Shown here in pieces: positions 22,230-36,049 of a stretch of 64,000 nucleotides of DNA; the stretch's first letter is position 1, and every line of letters starts with the position of its first letter. A program made the translations under genes and the position numbers. This DNA comes from Diphasiastrum complanatum (taxonomy: Eukaryota; Streptophyta; Lycopodiopsida; Lycopodiales; Lycopodiaceae): the NCBI GenBank assembly GCA_029204225.1, contig CM055100.1, positions 57,736,345 to 57,800,344 on the forward strand, read 5' to 3'. The notes beneath the pieces were generated by a model that was given only the letters and a program-made list of their open reading frames with translations, searched no databases and was not told the DNA's origin.

Positions 22230-22871
22230 TCAACTCTTGGTTGGGGTTCCGACAAATTCGGTGTCAATGACTGCCGACATGTTAGCCACTTCTAGGAATG
22301 CTAGAGAATCGTTGCATGAGTTCACCATTTCCAACAATCCCTTGGCCACCAACCTTGCTTTGTGTTTGTTGATTGATCCATCTTCGTTTTTCTTTACCTT
22401 GAAGATCCACTTGCATCCAATAGCTTTCTTAACCTTTGGAAGTTCCACCAATCCCCATATATTCTTCTTCATAAGAGCTTGATACTCAAGATTTATTGCT
22501 TGGATCCACTCCTCTTTTTGCCTTGTCTTATCTACACATGTAGGTTCATCAAAAGAGGTTAGGAAAGCATACTTTGTTCCACCAACAACTTGCTTACCTT
22601 TCTCATCATAAGTGAGCCTTGAAGGTGTTTGCCTTTTTACAACGATCACCAAGTGAAGATCTTCAAGAATCCTATCACATGCAAACCAAAAGGACACTTG
22701 TGGAGCATAAACCCCCCAACCAATGGAATGGCTAGTCAATACAGTAAATGAATACAAAAAAGGAGAGGATCTTGGCTCATGAATCTGAAATTCCAATAGG
22801 GAGATGGGTGATTTCCATGGTACGTATTCTCTCCAAGAGGAGAGAATATTCTCCTTAGGATCCCCATGCAA
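22230..22871 (-). pseudogene. copia pre-RT and RT N-terminal fragment
   Basis: One long minus-strand frame. Residues SRLTYDEKGKQV form the linker, then WIQAINLEYQALMKKNIWGLVELP and [29 protein letters not shown] give copia RT palm/finger start. After AKG the frame switches to unrelated sequence, so it is truncated at the left. The N-terminal ~85 residues in this frame are not copia-like. Confidence 0.85.
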
Positions 22872-23049
22872 CTTATAATAAGCTATTGACCTCCTATTCT
22901 TGCATTATAGCAGTCAAACACCATGCATGCTCCTATGTCCTAATATAGGTCTGGTCCCTCATATGATTATTAATTACTTTATCGACCATGCCCGGAATGA
23001 TGAGGCATAACTAATAACCACATACAACTAGAGAGACTAGCTATCCATG

Positions 23050-23640
23050 TCAGGAATTATTCCAAATCTCTCATACTAGACATGGACATAACATTCTTTC
23101 CCCCTTGAAGCGGAAACCAGGGAAGTTGTTCATCCGCAACTTGGTTAGAGCTACATATCGGATCTCATGATCAAATTCTTGCATGAGATCGGCCCAAAAA
23201 GCTTTACGGCCCCTCAAATCGTTCTTATTACAGAAGTACTTTAGAGACTGGTGATCTGTATACACTATAAACTAACTACCATAAAGGTAATGCCTCCAAG
23301 TTTTAAGTGCATGTATCACAACAAATAACTCTTTCTCTTGAGTTCTATACTGCAATTGAGGCCTTGTGGTGAGTTTTTTGCTTTCAAACGCTATCGGCCT
23401 ATCTTTATGTAGAAGAACTACTCCTATCGCTGAATCACTTGCGTTCGTTCGCACGACGTTAGGTATATCCAGATTCACGATATGTAAAATAGGAGTTGAA
23501 GCAACTATCTGTTTGAGCTTCTCAAAACATTGGTTCAATTTATCATTCCACACAATAGGCGGACTAGGTTGACCTCTCTTTTTCTTCTTATTAACTCTGC
23601 CTTTAGTCAAATTATTAAAAGGTGCTGAGCAAAACAAAGA
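23050..23640 (-). pseudogene. Ty3/gypsy RT end and RNase H
   Basis: Minus strand: a Lys-rich entry, then FEKLKQIVASTPIL, DASDSAIGVVL (catalytic D; here NASDSAIG), RPIAFESKKLTTRPQLQYRTQEKELFVVIHALKTWRHYLYG (RNase H catalytic E), one in-frame stop, then VYTDHQSLKYF (catalytic D) and MQEFDHEIRYV. This is the RT/RNase H of gypsy elements. No integrase follows. Confidence 0.92.
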
Positions 23641-24039
23641 ATAGTAAATAAAGACTTTGCAAATAGAAGTTTGGAATGTATTTGGATCTGGACAACAATG
23701 TTACCGTCATATCCTATTTATTTGCCAATAACTAGATATAGTCTCTTCTACAGCCAATTTGCTGATTTTCTTAGCCAAGATTTTTTGGAACATTATGCAT
23801 TACCTTAAATAGATTCTTTAGCTGTGATCATTAGCAAATGAAAACACTTCCTCTATCTATAATCTGAACTTTTCAAAAAAACAAGATGAATTGACACATT
23901 AATCAAAGGTGGATTCAGTAGCTCAACCATTCCAAGTGCTAAAGCCATTAAAATATAAACATGATACTTATAAATTGGCTGATATCTCGATAAAATAAAT
24001 AGACTACCTATAATTTTCTATAAAACCCATGGGAGAAGA

Positions 24040-24185
24040 TGCTCCAACTCTATGCAATATATCGAGTTGGAGCACCAACTTGATACAATGTATCCAGTTG
24101 GTGCTTCAACTCGATATAATGTATCGGTTGAAGCACCAACTCGAAACAGAGCATCAACTCGATCTAGTGCATCGAATTTTATAAT
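24040..24185. repeat. degenerate tandem/inverted repeat of TCGAGTTGG-type units
   Basis: Alternating CAACTTGATACAATGTATC and CAACTCGATATAATG units of about 25-30 bp in both orientations. A 15-bp perfect stem pairs 24096-24110 with 24127-24141 around a 16-nt loop. Confidence 0.7.
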
Positions 24186-24305
24186 TAAAAAACGAAAAAA
24201 ATAAAAATTACTATAAAATCCGATGTGCCATATTGAGTTGGACACACCAACTTGATATGATGCATCGGATATAAAAAAAAATGTTGAAAAAATTCGAAAA
24301 AAAAA

Positions 24306-24371
24306 GATATTGACACAGTGTATCAAATTTCGACACAATGTATCAAATTTTAACAGAATGTATCAAATTTT
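24306..24371. repeat. ~21-bp tandem repeat, three copies
   Basis: Three copies of a unit containing TGTATCAAATTT with diverged spacer (TCGACACAA, TAACAGAA). It continues the TATC theme of the block at 24040. Confidence 0.65.
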
Positions 24372-25020
24372 TTGTTGAATTCTTTTAGAGTGATTTTAAA
24401 TTAGAAATGTTAAACGATATGATGTATCAAAAATTCGGTTACACCTGTCATTATATGAGAAGCATTTTTTATTTTAATTATGTTTAACACAAATTTTGAT
24501 ATGTCGTATCGAATTTATTTTTAAAGCAATTGGTTTCACAGTGAATTTTAACGAATTCAATAAGGTTTGATTTTCTGGGTAGTTGTAATCATATTTTTGA
24601 TACTTTGTATGGAGATTTAATAATCAAAGTTATTTTTTTTCCATTGTAGCAATTATTCATTAGGATTTTTTATTTTTGCTACAAAATTCATAAATTGTTT
24701 GATAATTTTTTCATAATTTTTTACAATCTTTTTGTTCAATTTGTAAATGCTATCTAGCTTTATTTTTTAATAAAGTTGTCATATTTTTGTGGTTAAAAGT
24801 CTCAATAAATTACAAAATTCTTATTCTTGGATGATTTTTTCATCTTGGCTTCTATCTTTTTTAGGTTTTTCAAAAAGTAGAAGCCAACTTGATACAAACG
24901 ACAAAGCCAAAGCCTAAGTTCTAAAATGCTGAGAAAGGATGAGACTACTCATCCTAATGTACCAGCCACAGAAGTTATATAAACAAGCCGTCTATATCCA
25001 TGTGGGTTTCTTACCAATAA

Positions 25021-25635
25021 ACACTTAGATATTCCCAAGGGGGTGGCTTTAAATTATTCATTTGCACGAAACTAGATACCGAGCTTGTCATAAAAGATGT
25101 CAAATACTGCAGAATTGTAACATGGATTGACTATGAAGGAGAGGATAACCTTGACACTATCATCATAACCATCGAGGATGTGAACAATGAGAAGCCTCCA
25201 AAGGGGCTTATAGTCGTCAATGAAAAGCTTTGTCAAAGCGATATTTGCTACCAGCTATTATTATCAAAAAAGTTGGAACTTGAAAAGGAGGATACCTATC
25301 AAAAGTCGAAGGCACCAAAGGTTGAGTCAACCAAGAAATTGCATGTCGTACCCACAAAGAGAAGGTTGCATGAGGAGGAGGAAAAGGAGTTTGATCCTAG
25401 CAAGCTGAAAGTTGTCGTGGCAATTGGAAATGTGGAAACTTCAAAGGCAAAACCACCAAGAAGAAAAGTTTTTCTCCCAATAAATAAAAAGCCCATTGAG
25501 ATTGAAGAAGAGCCATCCTTTGAGGAAGAAGAGACAACTTTGTCGAGCTTCTCGTTAAGTTTTGGTGTATTTTCTAGTGAGCAAAAGCAGATCGGAGAAT
25601 TAAGCTCAAAAGAAAAATTGGTTACCCCCGTATAA
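25021..25635 (+). CDS. 205-codon open frame of unknown function, probably a fragment
   Basis: Open from just after a TAA at 25018 to a TAA at 25636; no ATG near its start, so it is likely an exon or a fragment. The first ~50 residues look globular (VKYCRIVTWIDYEGEDNLDT). A PPKG turn follows, then a charged region rich in Lys/Glu (LLLSKKLELEKED, RRLHEEEEKEFDPSKLK), a basic AKPPRRKVF and an acidic/Ser tail (EEEPSFEEEETTLSSFSLSF). It has no stop or frameshift, unlike its neighbours. I do not recognise the family. An acidic-tailed gag-like or transposon accessory protein is possible. Confidence 0.4.
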   Translation, partial: TLRYSQGGGFKLFICTKLDTELVIKDVKYCRIVTWIDYEGEDNLDTIIITIEDVNNEKPPKGLIVVNEKLCQSDICYQLLLSKKLELEKEDTYQKSKAPKVESTKKLHVVPTKRRLHEEEEKEFDPSKLKVVVAIGNVETSKAKPPRRKVFLPINKKPIEIEEEPSFEEEETTLSSFSLSFGVFSSEQKQIGELSSKEKLVTPV

Positions 25636-27325
<1,690 letters not shown>

Positions 27326-28059
27326 GCCATCGTCAATTTCTCTCATACCATATTCATTGTCACTCTCACTATTCTCCTAGTCATACTTTCTCATGATCTT
27401 TCTCTATCTTTTTTCTTTCTCTTCTAATTTCTCTCATTATACTCATAATCTTCTTTCATTATCTTGTTCTTTTCTATTTCTCTCTTCTTAAACTCACCAT
27501 TTCATGTTTGTGACACGTAGCCAACACAATTTCGAAATCAAAGTCAAGATGTAGAATCCAGTGCCACTAGCATGGAGGACATTGACTCAAGATCTAGTAG
27601 AAATTTATTTTAGATAAATTTATTGTTTCAATTTTTGAAAAACAATATTTTTGTACAGAGGTTGTACGTGAATCATCATGCTTTGTAGCTGTGTATCTGC
27701 TTCATGGAAGTTGAAGAGAGGTTTGTAGGTTGTAACCAGGCCAATTTGCACAAGTTTCAACATACATCAAGTATATGTCATCCAGGATGGAGACGCCAAG
27801 GCTATGATGGAACATCATAGATGTTTGTTGAGTCTTTATTTTCCACTATGCGTAGGAAGCCTGAGGCTTTGCATAGCGACGAATCAATCAAATATGGCTA
27901 CCAAACTCAAATCTTGAAAACTATGTTTTTGTGGCTTTTCCATTATGAATATTTATAATCTCATATGGCTCCTTCATGTAGTTATACATTTGATATTTAA
28001 TTCAATTTAGTAGTTTGTGAACTAACGTTTTTTTAACGTTAATCACAATAAATATCCCT
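27326..28059. other. no gene seen
   Basis: Begins CT-rich next to the microsatellite, then ordinary spacer. No domain recognised. Confidence 0.5.
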
Positions 28060-28168
28060 CATTGACTTCATAAGAAGTTGTGAAAAGATGCTTGGAGTTG
28101 GATTGAGTCAAATTTTAGGGCAAAATGGGTCGGCTCATTTTGCTCATGTAGGGCTCCATTTTGCACTA
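28060..28168 (+). mobile_element. outer CACTA element, left part, interrupted at 28168
   Basis: Resembles 38936-39020 inside the inner CACTA (shared ACTTCATAAGAAG, TTAGGGCAAAATGG, GCTCCATT). It stops at GCACTA where the inner element starts. The matching continuation CTAAAATG is at 39367. Confidence 0.65.
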
Positions 28169-28639
28169 CACTACAAGAGGACGAGCGCTTTCCAAGGCTT
28201 TTTTTGAGCGCTTTTTTGAAAGATAGTTTTAAAAATGAGCCATGGGGGAGTAGAATGCTCGAGCCTCGGGTCCGGTGTTTGGCCTTGGTATAAGCCTACC
28301 AAATTTGTTTTTGAAACATTTATAAAGAGGGTTATAAAGAGGCACATAGAGAAGGTTATAAAGAGGGTCAAGGTGAACACTCTGTTAACCGGGGTTAATA
28401 CCGAGACTGATGAAAAAAAGGCCCCTCGGTATAATCCACGGTATGTTACAGAGTGTAAATGGATCTCACTTTTGGAATTTGTTATCTATCAACACATTGA
28501 ATTCCATATTCTATCAACATTGGTTGCCATATGCACAAGTGAATAAAGAAATTTATGTATCACAAAACAATGATGACCACAAATGTGAAAAATGCAGAAA
28601 GGTTATCTATGTTAATTGTAGGGGCCTTACACATTGAAC

Positions 28640-29330
28640 CTTATGATGGAGTCAAGAAATCAATATACACTACAAATGATTATGAATGTCCAATTGGAAT
28701 AGGGAATATTCCTTAAAGCTTGCATCTTCTAAAGTTTTTTCTCTTACTAAAGTTCTTTTTTTACCTAAGCTTACAAAGAATCTTATTGGTGTTGGCAATT
28801 GCTTGATAATGGCCTTGATGTGAAATTCAATGTTGATACTTGTACTATCAAACAGAATGATGAGATACTTGCACTAATATCTAGATATGGAGGCATCTAT
28901 AAACTAGATCCAAGAGAATGTGTAAATTCTTGTAATGTTGCTTTTGTGACCAAGCTATCAATGGAGGAGTTATGGCATAGGAGGTTGTGACATCCCAACT
29001 ACAAATCCTTGCTCTCTATGATCAAAGAAGCCAAAGCTATTGGCTTGCCAAAGTCATTTTCCAAGGAGATCAAGCCATGTGAGGCTTGTGTTATTGCTAA
29101 ATCTCACAAGAAGCCATTTTCAAGATCTTCTGTCAAGAGTAAGCATCCTTTGGATTTGATCCGAGATCAAAGCATCTCTAGATGCATCACCAACTATTGC
29201 TATTGAAGACAATTATGAAGTGATGTGGTTTAAAATTGAAAAGGAGTCTCCTCATATTTTTTTACCAAGAAGATCTTTGAGAGAGAGATCCAAGCCCAAC
29301 AAATTTAGCAATCATGATCCATCCTGGCTG
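28640..29330 (+). pseudogene. copia protease/GAG-pre-integrase relic with internal deletion
   Basis: Reads LPKLTKNLIGVG-like sequence, LDNGLDVKFNVDTCTI, GGIYKLDPRE, ELWHRRL then a TGA in place of the expected Gly, HPNYKSLLSMIKEAKAIGLPKSFSKEIKPCEACVIAKSHKKPFSRSS. At about 29160 it jumps to FLPRRSLRERSKPNKFS, the linker before RT, so the integrase core is deleted. Related to but distinct from copia family 1 in this window. Confidence 0.85.
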
Positions 29331-31868
29331 AATGAGTTTCTACAAGCATTTACACTACATTTCCGTCTGCACATTGATTATACTACTAATGCTCTGGATA
29401 TTTACTTTGTTGCTTTTGCTTTTGTTATTGTAAAATGTACGAACTGACACCTAACCCTGGATGCGTCATATGCTATATGAGCACATTCTATGATGTATGA
29501 CCACATCTACTGCTTAGCAACTCTTGATTGGCCAATGAAACCATGTGGATTGCTACGGTGCCCCAATCAAAATGACTTACAAGTAACGGTTTATCTCCAA
29601 ACATTGTTGTTCTTGTAGCAAAGACGTTGTCCAGCTTCGGTCGTAGAAAGAGCATAAGCTGGAAACGTTGCCAAGTATATAGATATCACAAATAGCTATT
29701 TCAAAGACCAGAAAATGTTTTTATTAGCTTAATTTGTATTACATCAAACAAACTGAGTCGAACTGCCATTGTTTGTCTGGCTGTCAGGCAAACAAATTTT
29801 GGTCTGGCGCATTGCTCGCTGGCGAGCAATGTGCCATGCACCTTTTGTTTCCTTGCTACTTCACAACTTTCCTATTGCATCAACGCATAATTTCATATTT
29901 CTTTGGACCTCCAACACCTTGCCCTTTATTCTCTGTGTATGAATCTTCTTTTCTAGAACATTCATCCTAACATCCTTACGTAGTGATTCATAGAGATTGT
30001 TTTCAACCAACAAGAATATTCATGATGATTCGTGACAAGAAACTGACCTTTGGTAGTATCTAACATTTAGATGAGAATTAGTTCTTATGAAGAGCTACTT
30101 TTAAAAATAGCCTTTGTGTTGTTGCAATTGGAAACTGCTTTTATCTTGTAGGCAAAAAAAATTTACTTGGCTGTAGTTGCAGCCAGGCAAGAAAAATTGG
30201 CCAAACACCTTTTTTTTGCCTAGCTGCAGCTGCATCTAGGCCTGGGTTCGAGCTGCAGCCAAGAAATTTTTTTTTGCATGGCTGCAACTCGATCTGAGCT
30301 AGATCGAGGTACAACCATGCAATCTGAAATAGCATATATCTATAGCCAGGAAAAATTATTAGGGCTTTACCATGGCATGTGCTTGTGCGGTGAGTAAAGT
30401 GCTACAAGATCGTGCTATCGTCAAAGCTTGAACAAGATTCTAGGCAACACTTGAATCAATAGCAAAAGTCGATGAGCACCAAGAGCAGCTTTATGAGTCT
30501 CACAATAATGGAAGGGAATAGTTTTAGCATAGAATTCTGATGCAGACACTCAATGGTACCTTTATCAATTTTTTTTAGAGACTTTGCAACTCACAAATAC
30601 CTCCTATTGAAGCACATATGGTCGAGGCCCAAACTCAAATGTTATCATTCAATTTGTAACAAGTTTGCTTGAATTTGTTCTCCACAAATGCCGCCTTGTA
30701 AAAAGTTTGCGTAGGTTTGTTCCCCACAATTGCCTCCTCTCAAAGTGCATAAGGTATTAGCACAATATTGTTCCATAAGTCTTCACTATGTTTGAGAGGG
30801 CTATGGTAATTAAGAACATCTTGCCGAAAATATCCAACATAGATGTATTGCACATGCTACATTTTTGTCCTAGCTTATCTTCTAAAGTTCTTGAGGATAA
30901 TTTATCTTTAGAATTAGCACTTGGTTCTTCAAAGGTCTTAGGGTTGTTTACAATAATTCTATAATGTCTACAACCAAAGTGTTGTAGAGCAATTCTCCTT
31001 ACCTATTGCAATTATATTCTTTCTTTTGGTATCTTTCCTTGAGAAGCTGGACTCCTTCAAATATGCCAAACCTTTTGGAAGAAAGTTTAATAAGCAAAGA
31101 GTAGGCTCACCCAACCCATGTCTCCAATAGTCACCATCCCATTCTTCACTCTCTCCATCATCTAGCAATAACAACCTCTACTAAGAAGAAAAAAGACCAA
31201 AATTCTTTAGTAAAAAAAATTTACTTTCTAAAACTGTGGAGGCTATAAAACAAGTAAAGTAATCAAACTAAATATATTGCAAAGTCTTATAGGCTTCATC
31301 ATGGGTCTATTTGCCATGCATGCAATCATTGATGATCATACCATCTATGCATGTGTATGCTTTAGATGGTGTTAAGGTGAATAGCAAACATGATATTAAT
31401 TTGCTCTCATCCTATTTGTTTGTGAGTATTCATTGTCTTGTCTCATCTAATAAAAAATATCCAACTTAGCCATGTCAAGTACCAGTAGGAATTTCCTTCT
31501 ACTACAATGGCTTGCACTATATTCCATGTTAGTGTAATGTGGGCTGCCACCGAGGAAGATGAGGTTTAGCTATCTATGCAAAGCTATATCCTTTTCTGCA
31601 ACGACTAACCTCCACATGTAGATCCAGTAAAGTCGATGACCATGCGAGATAGTTGTAACGTAACAAAATAAATTTGCAAGTTTCAACCTTATGTCATCTT
31701 GTTCTTGCTCATGTGTGTCAGATCATTTTTTAGCAATAATTATTAGCAAAGAAAAATGAAAATAGATAGATATCATATTTTATTTGGCTCTATTTAGTAA
31801 GTCTTTTGTTATAATATATATATATACTCTAAAAATATTGGTTGATATGATGAATACTTTTTTTTTAA
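29331..31868. other. CACTA interior, no gene recognised
   Basis: Mostly unassigned. 29805-29833 has a 13-bp stem with a 2-nt loop (CATTGCTCGC TG GCGAGCAATG). 30150-30345 is rich in CTGCAGC/GGCTGCA motifs and imperfect palindromes near CTCGATCTGAGCTAGATCGAG. Frames such as 30968-31174 minus are unassigned; they may be 3' exons of the transposase gene. Confidence 0.4.
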
Positions 31869-31906
31869 TTAAACTTGCAAAACTCGCAATTGATTTACTC
31901 GCAAAA
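31869..31906 (+). repeat. single end related to the inverted repeats at 1682/2568
   Basis: AACTTGCAAAACTCGCAA, then TTTACTCGCAAAATGCC, the same architecture as the right arm at 2568-2600 including the outer GGCATTTT. No matching left end was found nearby. Confidence 0.5.
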
Positions 31907-31929
31907 TGCCTGGACTCTTTTCTATGCCC

Positions 31930-34120
31930 TCTCCTAAAATGGCTCAAGCAGTTTGTCTACAAGCCTTGGCCTCTTTGTATAGCGAAAACCACTTTTGCAA
32001 TTCTTTGCTATTAAGAATGCAAAACTTATTTATCTTCTCCCTGAAGGACTCACTCATTCTCATGATCGCTCCTTTTCCTTGAGGAAACTCCCCAACAACA
32101 TGCTCATCATCCTTCTTATCCCAAAGACAAGGAATAGAAGGATCGCTATCAGCAAGGAACTCCGTGATGAGCAAGGAATAGAAGGATCGATATGAGCAAG
32201 GAACTCCATGATGTAAACCATGGACTCTTGCACTAGCCATCCTTCCAGCATGCTACCCTCAGGCCTTGCCCTTTGTCTTACGAAGCCTTTCAATGTTTTC
32301 ATGAATCATTCAAAGAAAAACATCCAACTGCTATGACCGTGTCTGAATTAAAAATATGGATCAATGTTAGTGAGAGAACATGGGAATTACCACAATATCA
32401 ATAGTCTAGGATGGACTAAGAATAGACAATTGATGCAAGTAGATGATGTACCTGCAATGGCCACCTCATCTACCAAATTTCAATGAGATGCATTTGAATG
32501 GTGAGAATGGATGTGAAAATTTGCTTCTCGATCAAACACGCTGCCATGATGGAGCTTTGTCTTGCCGCCTCAATGGATGCCAGCGGTATCTCCTTGGATG
32601 AAATGTATTTTCATAAGAAAAGTAAACAACAATGACATACGCATTAGTAAAATCATCATCTTGAATCATCCCAAGATAAAATGATGTGAGTCACATTTAC
32701 CGTACCTCACCAAACCACTGATTTTGTAGATTGCACTCCTTAATTCCTCTGTCAAGAACCCGAGTCAACACAAAGGGAAGCACAAACTACATGCACAAAA
32801 ACAATTTGGTCATTGAGATACATATATGCGCAATGATATCATCATAAAATTACAAAACATGCTATAAGATGTAATCCACAATGTTGAGGTGGAAGCAACT
32901 TAAAAAAACATGCCATGCCAACCTATAGAAATTTATGTCAGTCATGAGACTTTAGTCCACTTAGCTTGTTGTCCCCTGTAAAGGCAACCCTTTAGGCATC
33001 GCATGTGTCTCGTCGTAGTGCAAATGAGGCTATTGCCTTCTTTACAATCGTCTCTTCTCTCCTCAAGAAGATCCATAGGGCCTTTGGGAGGACAATAGAA
33101 GTCCCTACCGCTTGTGGCCATAAATCATCCATCTTTTCCACTTCTTTTAAGTCATCTCATGCGTCTTTTTTATCTTTCGACCCGTTCAAGTGCTCCCAAA
33201 TTGTCCTCCTGACATTCTTGAATATGTGCATCGGGTCCAAAAGATGGTTTATCAACAATTCCCCCCAATATGGGAGTTCATGAAATATTGATAACCTCTT
33301 CATGCTAGGATGGAGTCATCCTAGATCTTGATTGGATCTCCAAATTTGAAGCCAATCACTTGTCTACAATATAAACAAACAAGCACACACACTTAATGCA
33401 TATTATTGTTAGAAGAAATATAAAGAGAGTAACTATAAAATAAATAAATGACACGTACATTGATTGGCCCAAATATGTATTGTACCTCCATGGAATGGGG
33501 ACGTTGACCAACAAGCCCATCACGCATAGGGTGAGTGAAGGTATCAAGTGTGGCCCACATAAACCATCTTTTGTAGATATTGTGAGTGACGTGCTTGAAA
33601 ATACTCACCACAAATGGGGCACGCATTGTAGCCACTAGTTTGGAGCCCTACATTGAAACAAAACAACCAACTTAATTGTGAGTCCAATGTTCGAATTGAA
33701 AGAAAATTTGTGAATATACATAAAATCTAATATAATACCATGAATCGAACCAGTAGCAAGGATATCTCACTTGAACATTTTCCATATCCAAAAAAGTCAT
33801 GCATCGTCCACATCAAAATCCCCTTTATCACAAAGTCTCTCTGTCTCAATGGTCTTGATATATTGCTCACTTGAGCTTTTTGTCATGGAATCTTTAGCTC
33901 ATCTATCAAGGAAGCCATTTACACGTCCATATTTTGTGCCTTGTATTTTCCTGCTATAAGAAAGGCAAGCATTAGGTGCCCCTTCTTGATACTTAGCCAA
34001 GGGGGGATGTTGTAATTTACAAGGACAACCGGCCAAGTGGATTATGATGTGGAGCACAAACTGAATGGATTCACACCATCCATCACCAACCCCAAATGTT
34101 GTTGGATTATTCTCCTTCTA
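31930..34120 (-). pseudogene. CACTA Tnp2 transposase with DUF4218, broken
   Basis: Catalyses CACTA transposition when intact. Reading from 34120 down: VMDGVNPFSLCSTS, STWPVVLVNYNIPPWLS (Tnp2 hallmark), IKGILMWTMHDFFGYG, SGYNACPICGE (Cys pair), LPYWGELLINHLLDPMHIFKN (DxMHIxKN block), GDNKLSGLKSHD, then after a gap KTLKGFVRQRARPEGSMLEGWLVQESMVYI (DUF4218). A local duplication at 32115-32210 repeats the SIPC-LWD coding segment in two frames. Stops and frameshifts occur in every block (for example CSTS followed by TAA), so it cannot be active. 32330-33000 probably includes introns. This is the engine of the element at 28169-39366. Confidence 0.9.
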
Positions 34121-34149
34121 CCATTCGACTAATCGATTTTAATCTTCAT

Positions 34150-35560
34150 CCATTGTTTAATCCAGTTCTACGGAGCTAAAACGTCAAGAGACGTTTGGGA
34201 CATCCTGAACTCACTATATGATGTGAGGGACGTAACTACTAAGTTACATCTACAAAAGAAATTCTTCACATTCAAGATGTCTACTGAAGATTCACTTCAG
34301 AGTCACATTAACCAGTTTAAGAATCTCTTGCAACAGATGGCCGCTGTCAGATCAGTCATAGACAATCAAGACACAATCATGACATTGCTTTCAAGCTTGC
34401 CCTCTACATATGAGAACTGGATAATGATCATATCGACACACTCAGATTTAACTCTTACTAGAGTTATCACTATATTGCTGCAAGAAGACAATAGAAGAAG
34501 TCAAGACACTTCATCTACTTCCTCCTCTCAGGCTCTATTTGTCAACACAGGCTCGAAGCGACAGAAGCAGAAAAGCTCCAAGAAGGCTGCAACGAATCAA
34601 AAATCGACTCAAAGTCAAGCACAATCATCAAATCCACAATCGAAGAAGAAGATGTTTTGCAGGTATTGCAAGCGCAATAACCATGAGATCAGGGATTGCT
34701 GAATTCTCCAAGAGAAGAACATAGCCAAGCAACTTGATCAACAAGCAAACACAGTCTCATCATCTCCCTCGAAGTGGACGAAGGCGCATTCATGGTCAAA
34801 GATCACAGCGCATTTTGGATGATTTATGATTTCTGGATTCTGGAGCAACTCAACATATGACCAATCAACGTGAGATCTTCAACTCCTACACATCTTACAG
34901 CATGAAGAAATTTGTTCATCTTGGTGACAATAGTACTCACACCATTGAAGGTGAAGGTACTATAAGATTACGATTCCAGCATGATCAATTCAAATTACTA
35001 TCAAAAGTATTATTTGTTTCTAAAATTTCTACAAATATCAGTAAGTAGAATTTAGATTTAGGTCATAAGGTAGAATTTGAATCTAATCAATGCAGAATTA
35101 TTGATAAGAGTAATAAGATCCTTGCACTCGGCAAGAGGCAGGGTTACTTATATAGATTGGCACACTACTATTCTGAGTCTAGTCAAGCCTTGAAAACCTT
35201 TGTTCTAGTCAATAAAGCAATATTATGGCATCATTGCTAAGGACACATAAATCATGCTTCTATTTTGAACATGTCCAGATAATCCATGGTTCTTGATCTC
35301 GACTATCCTTCTAGTAAGGTCAATCTCCCTGTTTGTCATAGCTACATCTTTGGAAAGAAGGCTAGGATTCCTTTTAGATCAAACCATATGCATGTAGCAA
35401 AAGATCTGTTAGATGTTGTTCATACAGATATATGTGTGGACCTATGCAAACTTATTCATTTCTAGATACAAAGTATTTCATTACCTTTATTGACGAATTC
35501 TCTAAAAGAACAGCTATTTATTTCATTAAACAGAAATTGGAGACTTTCATCAAATTTCAA
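34150..35560 (+). pseudogene. copia family 3 gag, protease and integrase start
   Basis: Gag reads FYGAKTSRDVWDILNSLYDV, then 34223-34702 with SHINQFKNLLQQM, LLSSLPSTYENW and a zinc knuckle CRYCKRNNHEIRDC (CX2CX4HX4C, intact), then a stop. Protease block DSGATQHMTNQ is at 34842-34874. GAG-pre-integrase ILWHHC-GHINHASI with a stop, then KDLLDVVHTDICGPMQTYSFLDTKYFITFIDEFSKRT of the integrase core. It stops abruptly at about 35560. The gag frame itself is intact for 160 codons, so this copy may be younger than its neighbours. Confidence 0.9.
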
Positions 35561-35569
35561 CTTATGGGT

Positions 35570-36045
35570 GGGGAGACTTATGAAATGGGCATGAACCTTG
35601 GCCACCGTTGCCCAGGTGCGAGGGCCATGCCGTCTCCATTCGTTTCTTAGCTGCCTCTCTTTGTTGCTTGAAACGATCTAGGTTTTCTCGAAATTATTTC
35701 TTTGCAAACTTTCAATCATCCTTGTGCACATTGTATGGCCTAGATTTGTCAGCTCTCACGCATCTCGGATCTCCGATTTGTTGTGGCTCATCACGCTTCC
35801 CATGCATTGTCCCATCCAGATTCGGTCAAATTCCAAATCAGGGGAGGGGACTGGAAATTCTCTAAAAAATTGGTCAACGACATAATTTTTTTTCTCATCA
35901 CTTTGTTTGCGCCAGTCCTTGAAAATGTCCCTATTGAAGACCACATGTGTGAGTTGCCTCATGCGAGTGATGACGGGACCACCGTGGTCATCCTCCACTA
36001 GTGCTTCTCTGCATCTATGTCATAGGATGGCAAGACGTCAGCTGA
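35570..36045 (-). pseudogene. CACTA TNPA/Transposase_24-like fragment between copia parts
   Basis: Minus frame 35998-35756 reads GPVITRMRQLTHVVFNRDIFKDWRKQSDEKKNYVVDQFFREFPVPSPDLEF, resembling the plant transposase family that accompanies Tnp2, where a 'W-x6-K-x3-ID-x6-F' segment precedes a region of conserved basic residues. More of it may continue in broken frames on both sides (SYDIDAE upstream). It sits exactly where the copia integrase and pre-RT are missing. Confidence 0.5.
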
Positions 36046-36049
36046 TGGA

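Larger units (their letters stand above)
23641..25020. other. AT-rich spacer with short tandem and inverted repeats
   Basis: Mostly T- and A-rich sequence with no gene. Two repeat blocks inside are listed separately. Confidence 0.6.

Noticed and set aside
29805-29833. Hairpin CATTGCTCGC-TG-GCGAGCAATG as a possible terminator or miRNA
   Set aside because: Stem is too short for a plant miRNA precursor and bacterial-type terminators do not apply; kept only as a note.
30230-30262. GGGTTCGAGC resembling a tRNA T-loop
   Set aside because: No matching acceptor stem, D-arm or anticodon arm around it.
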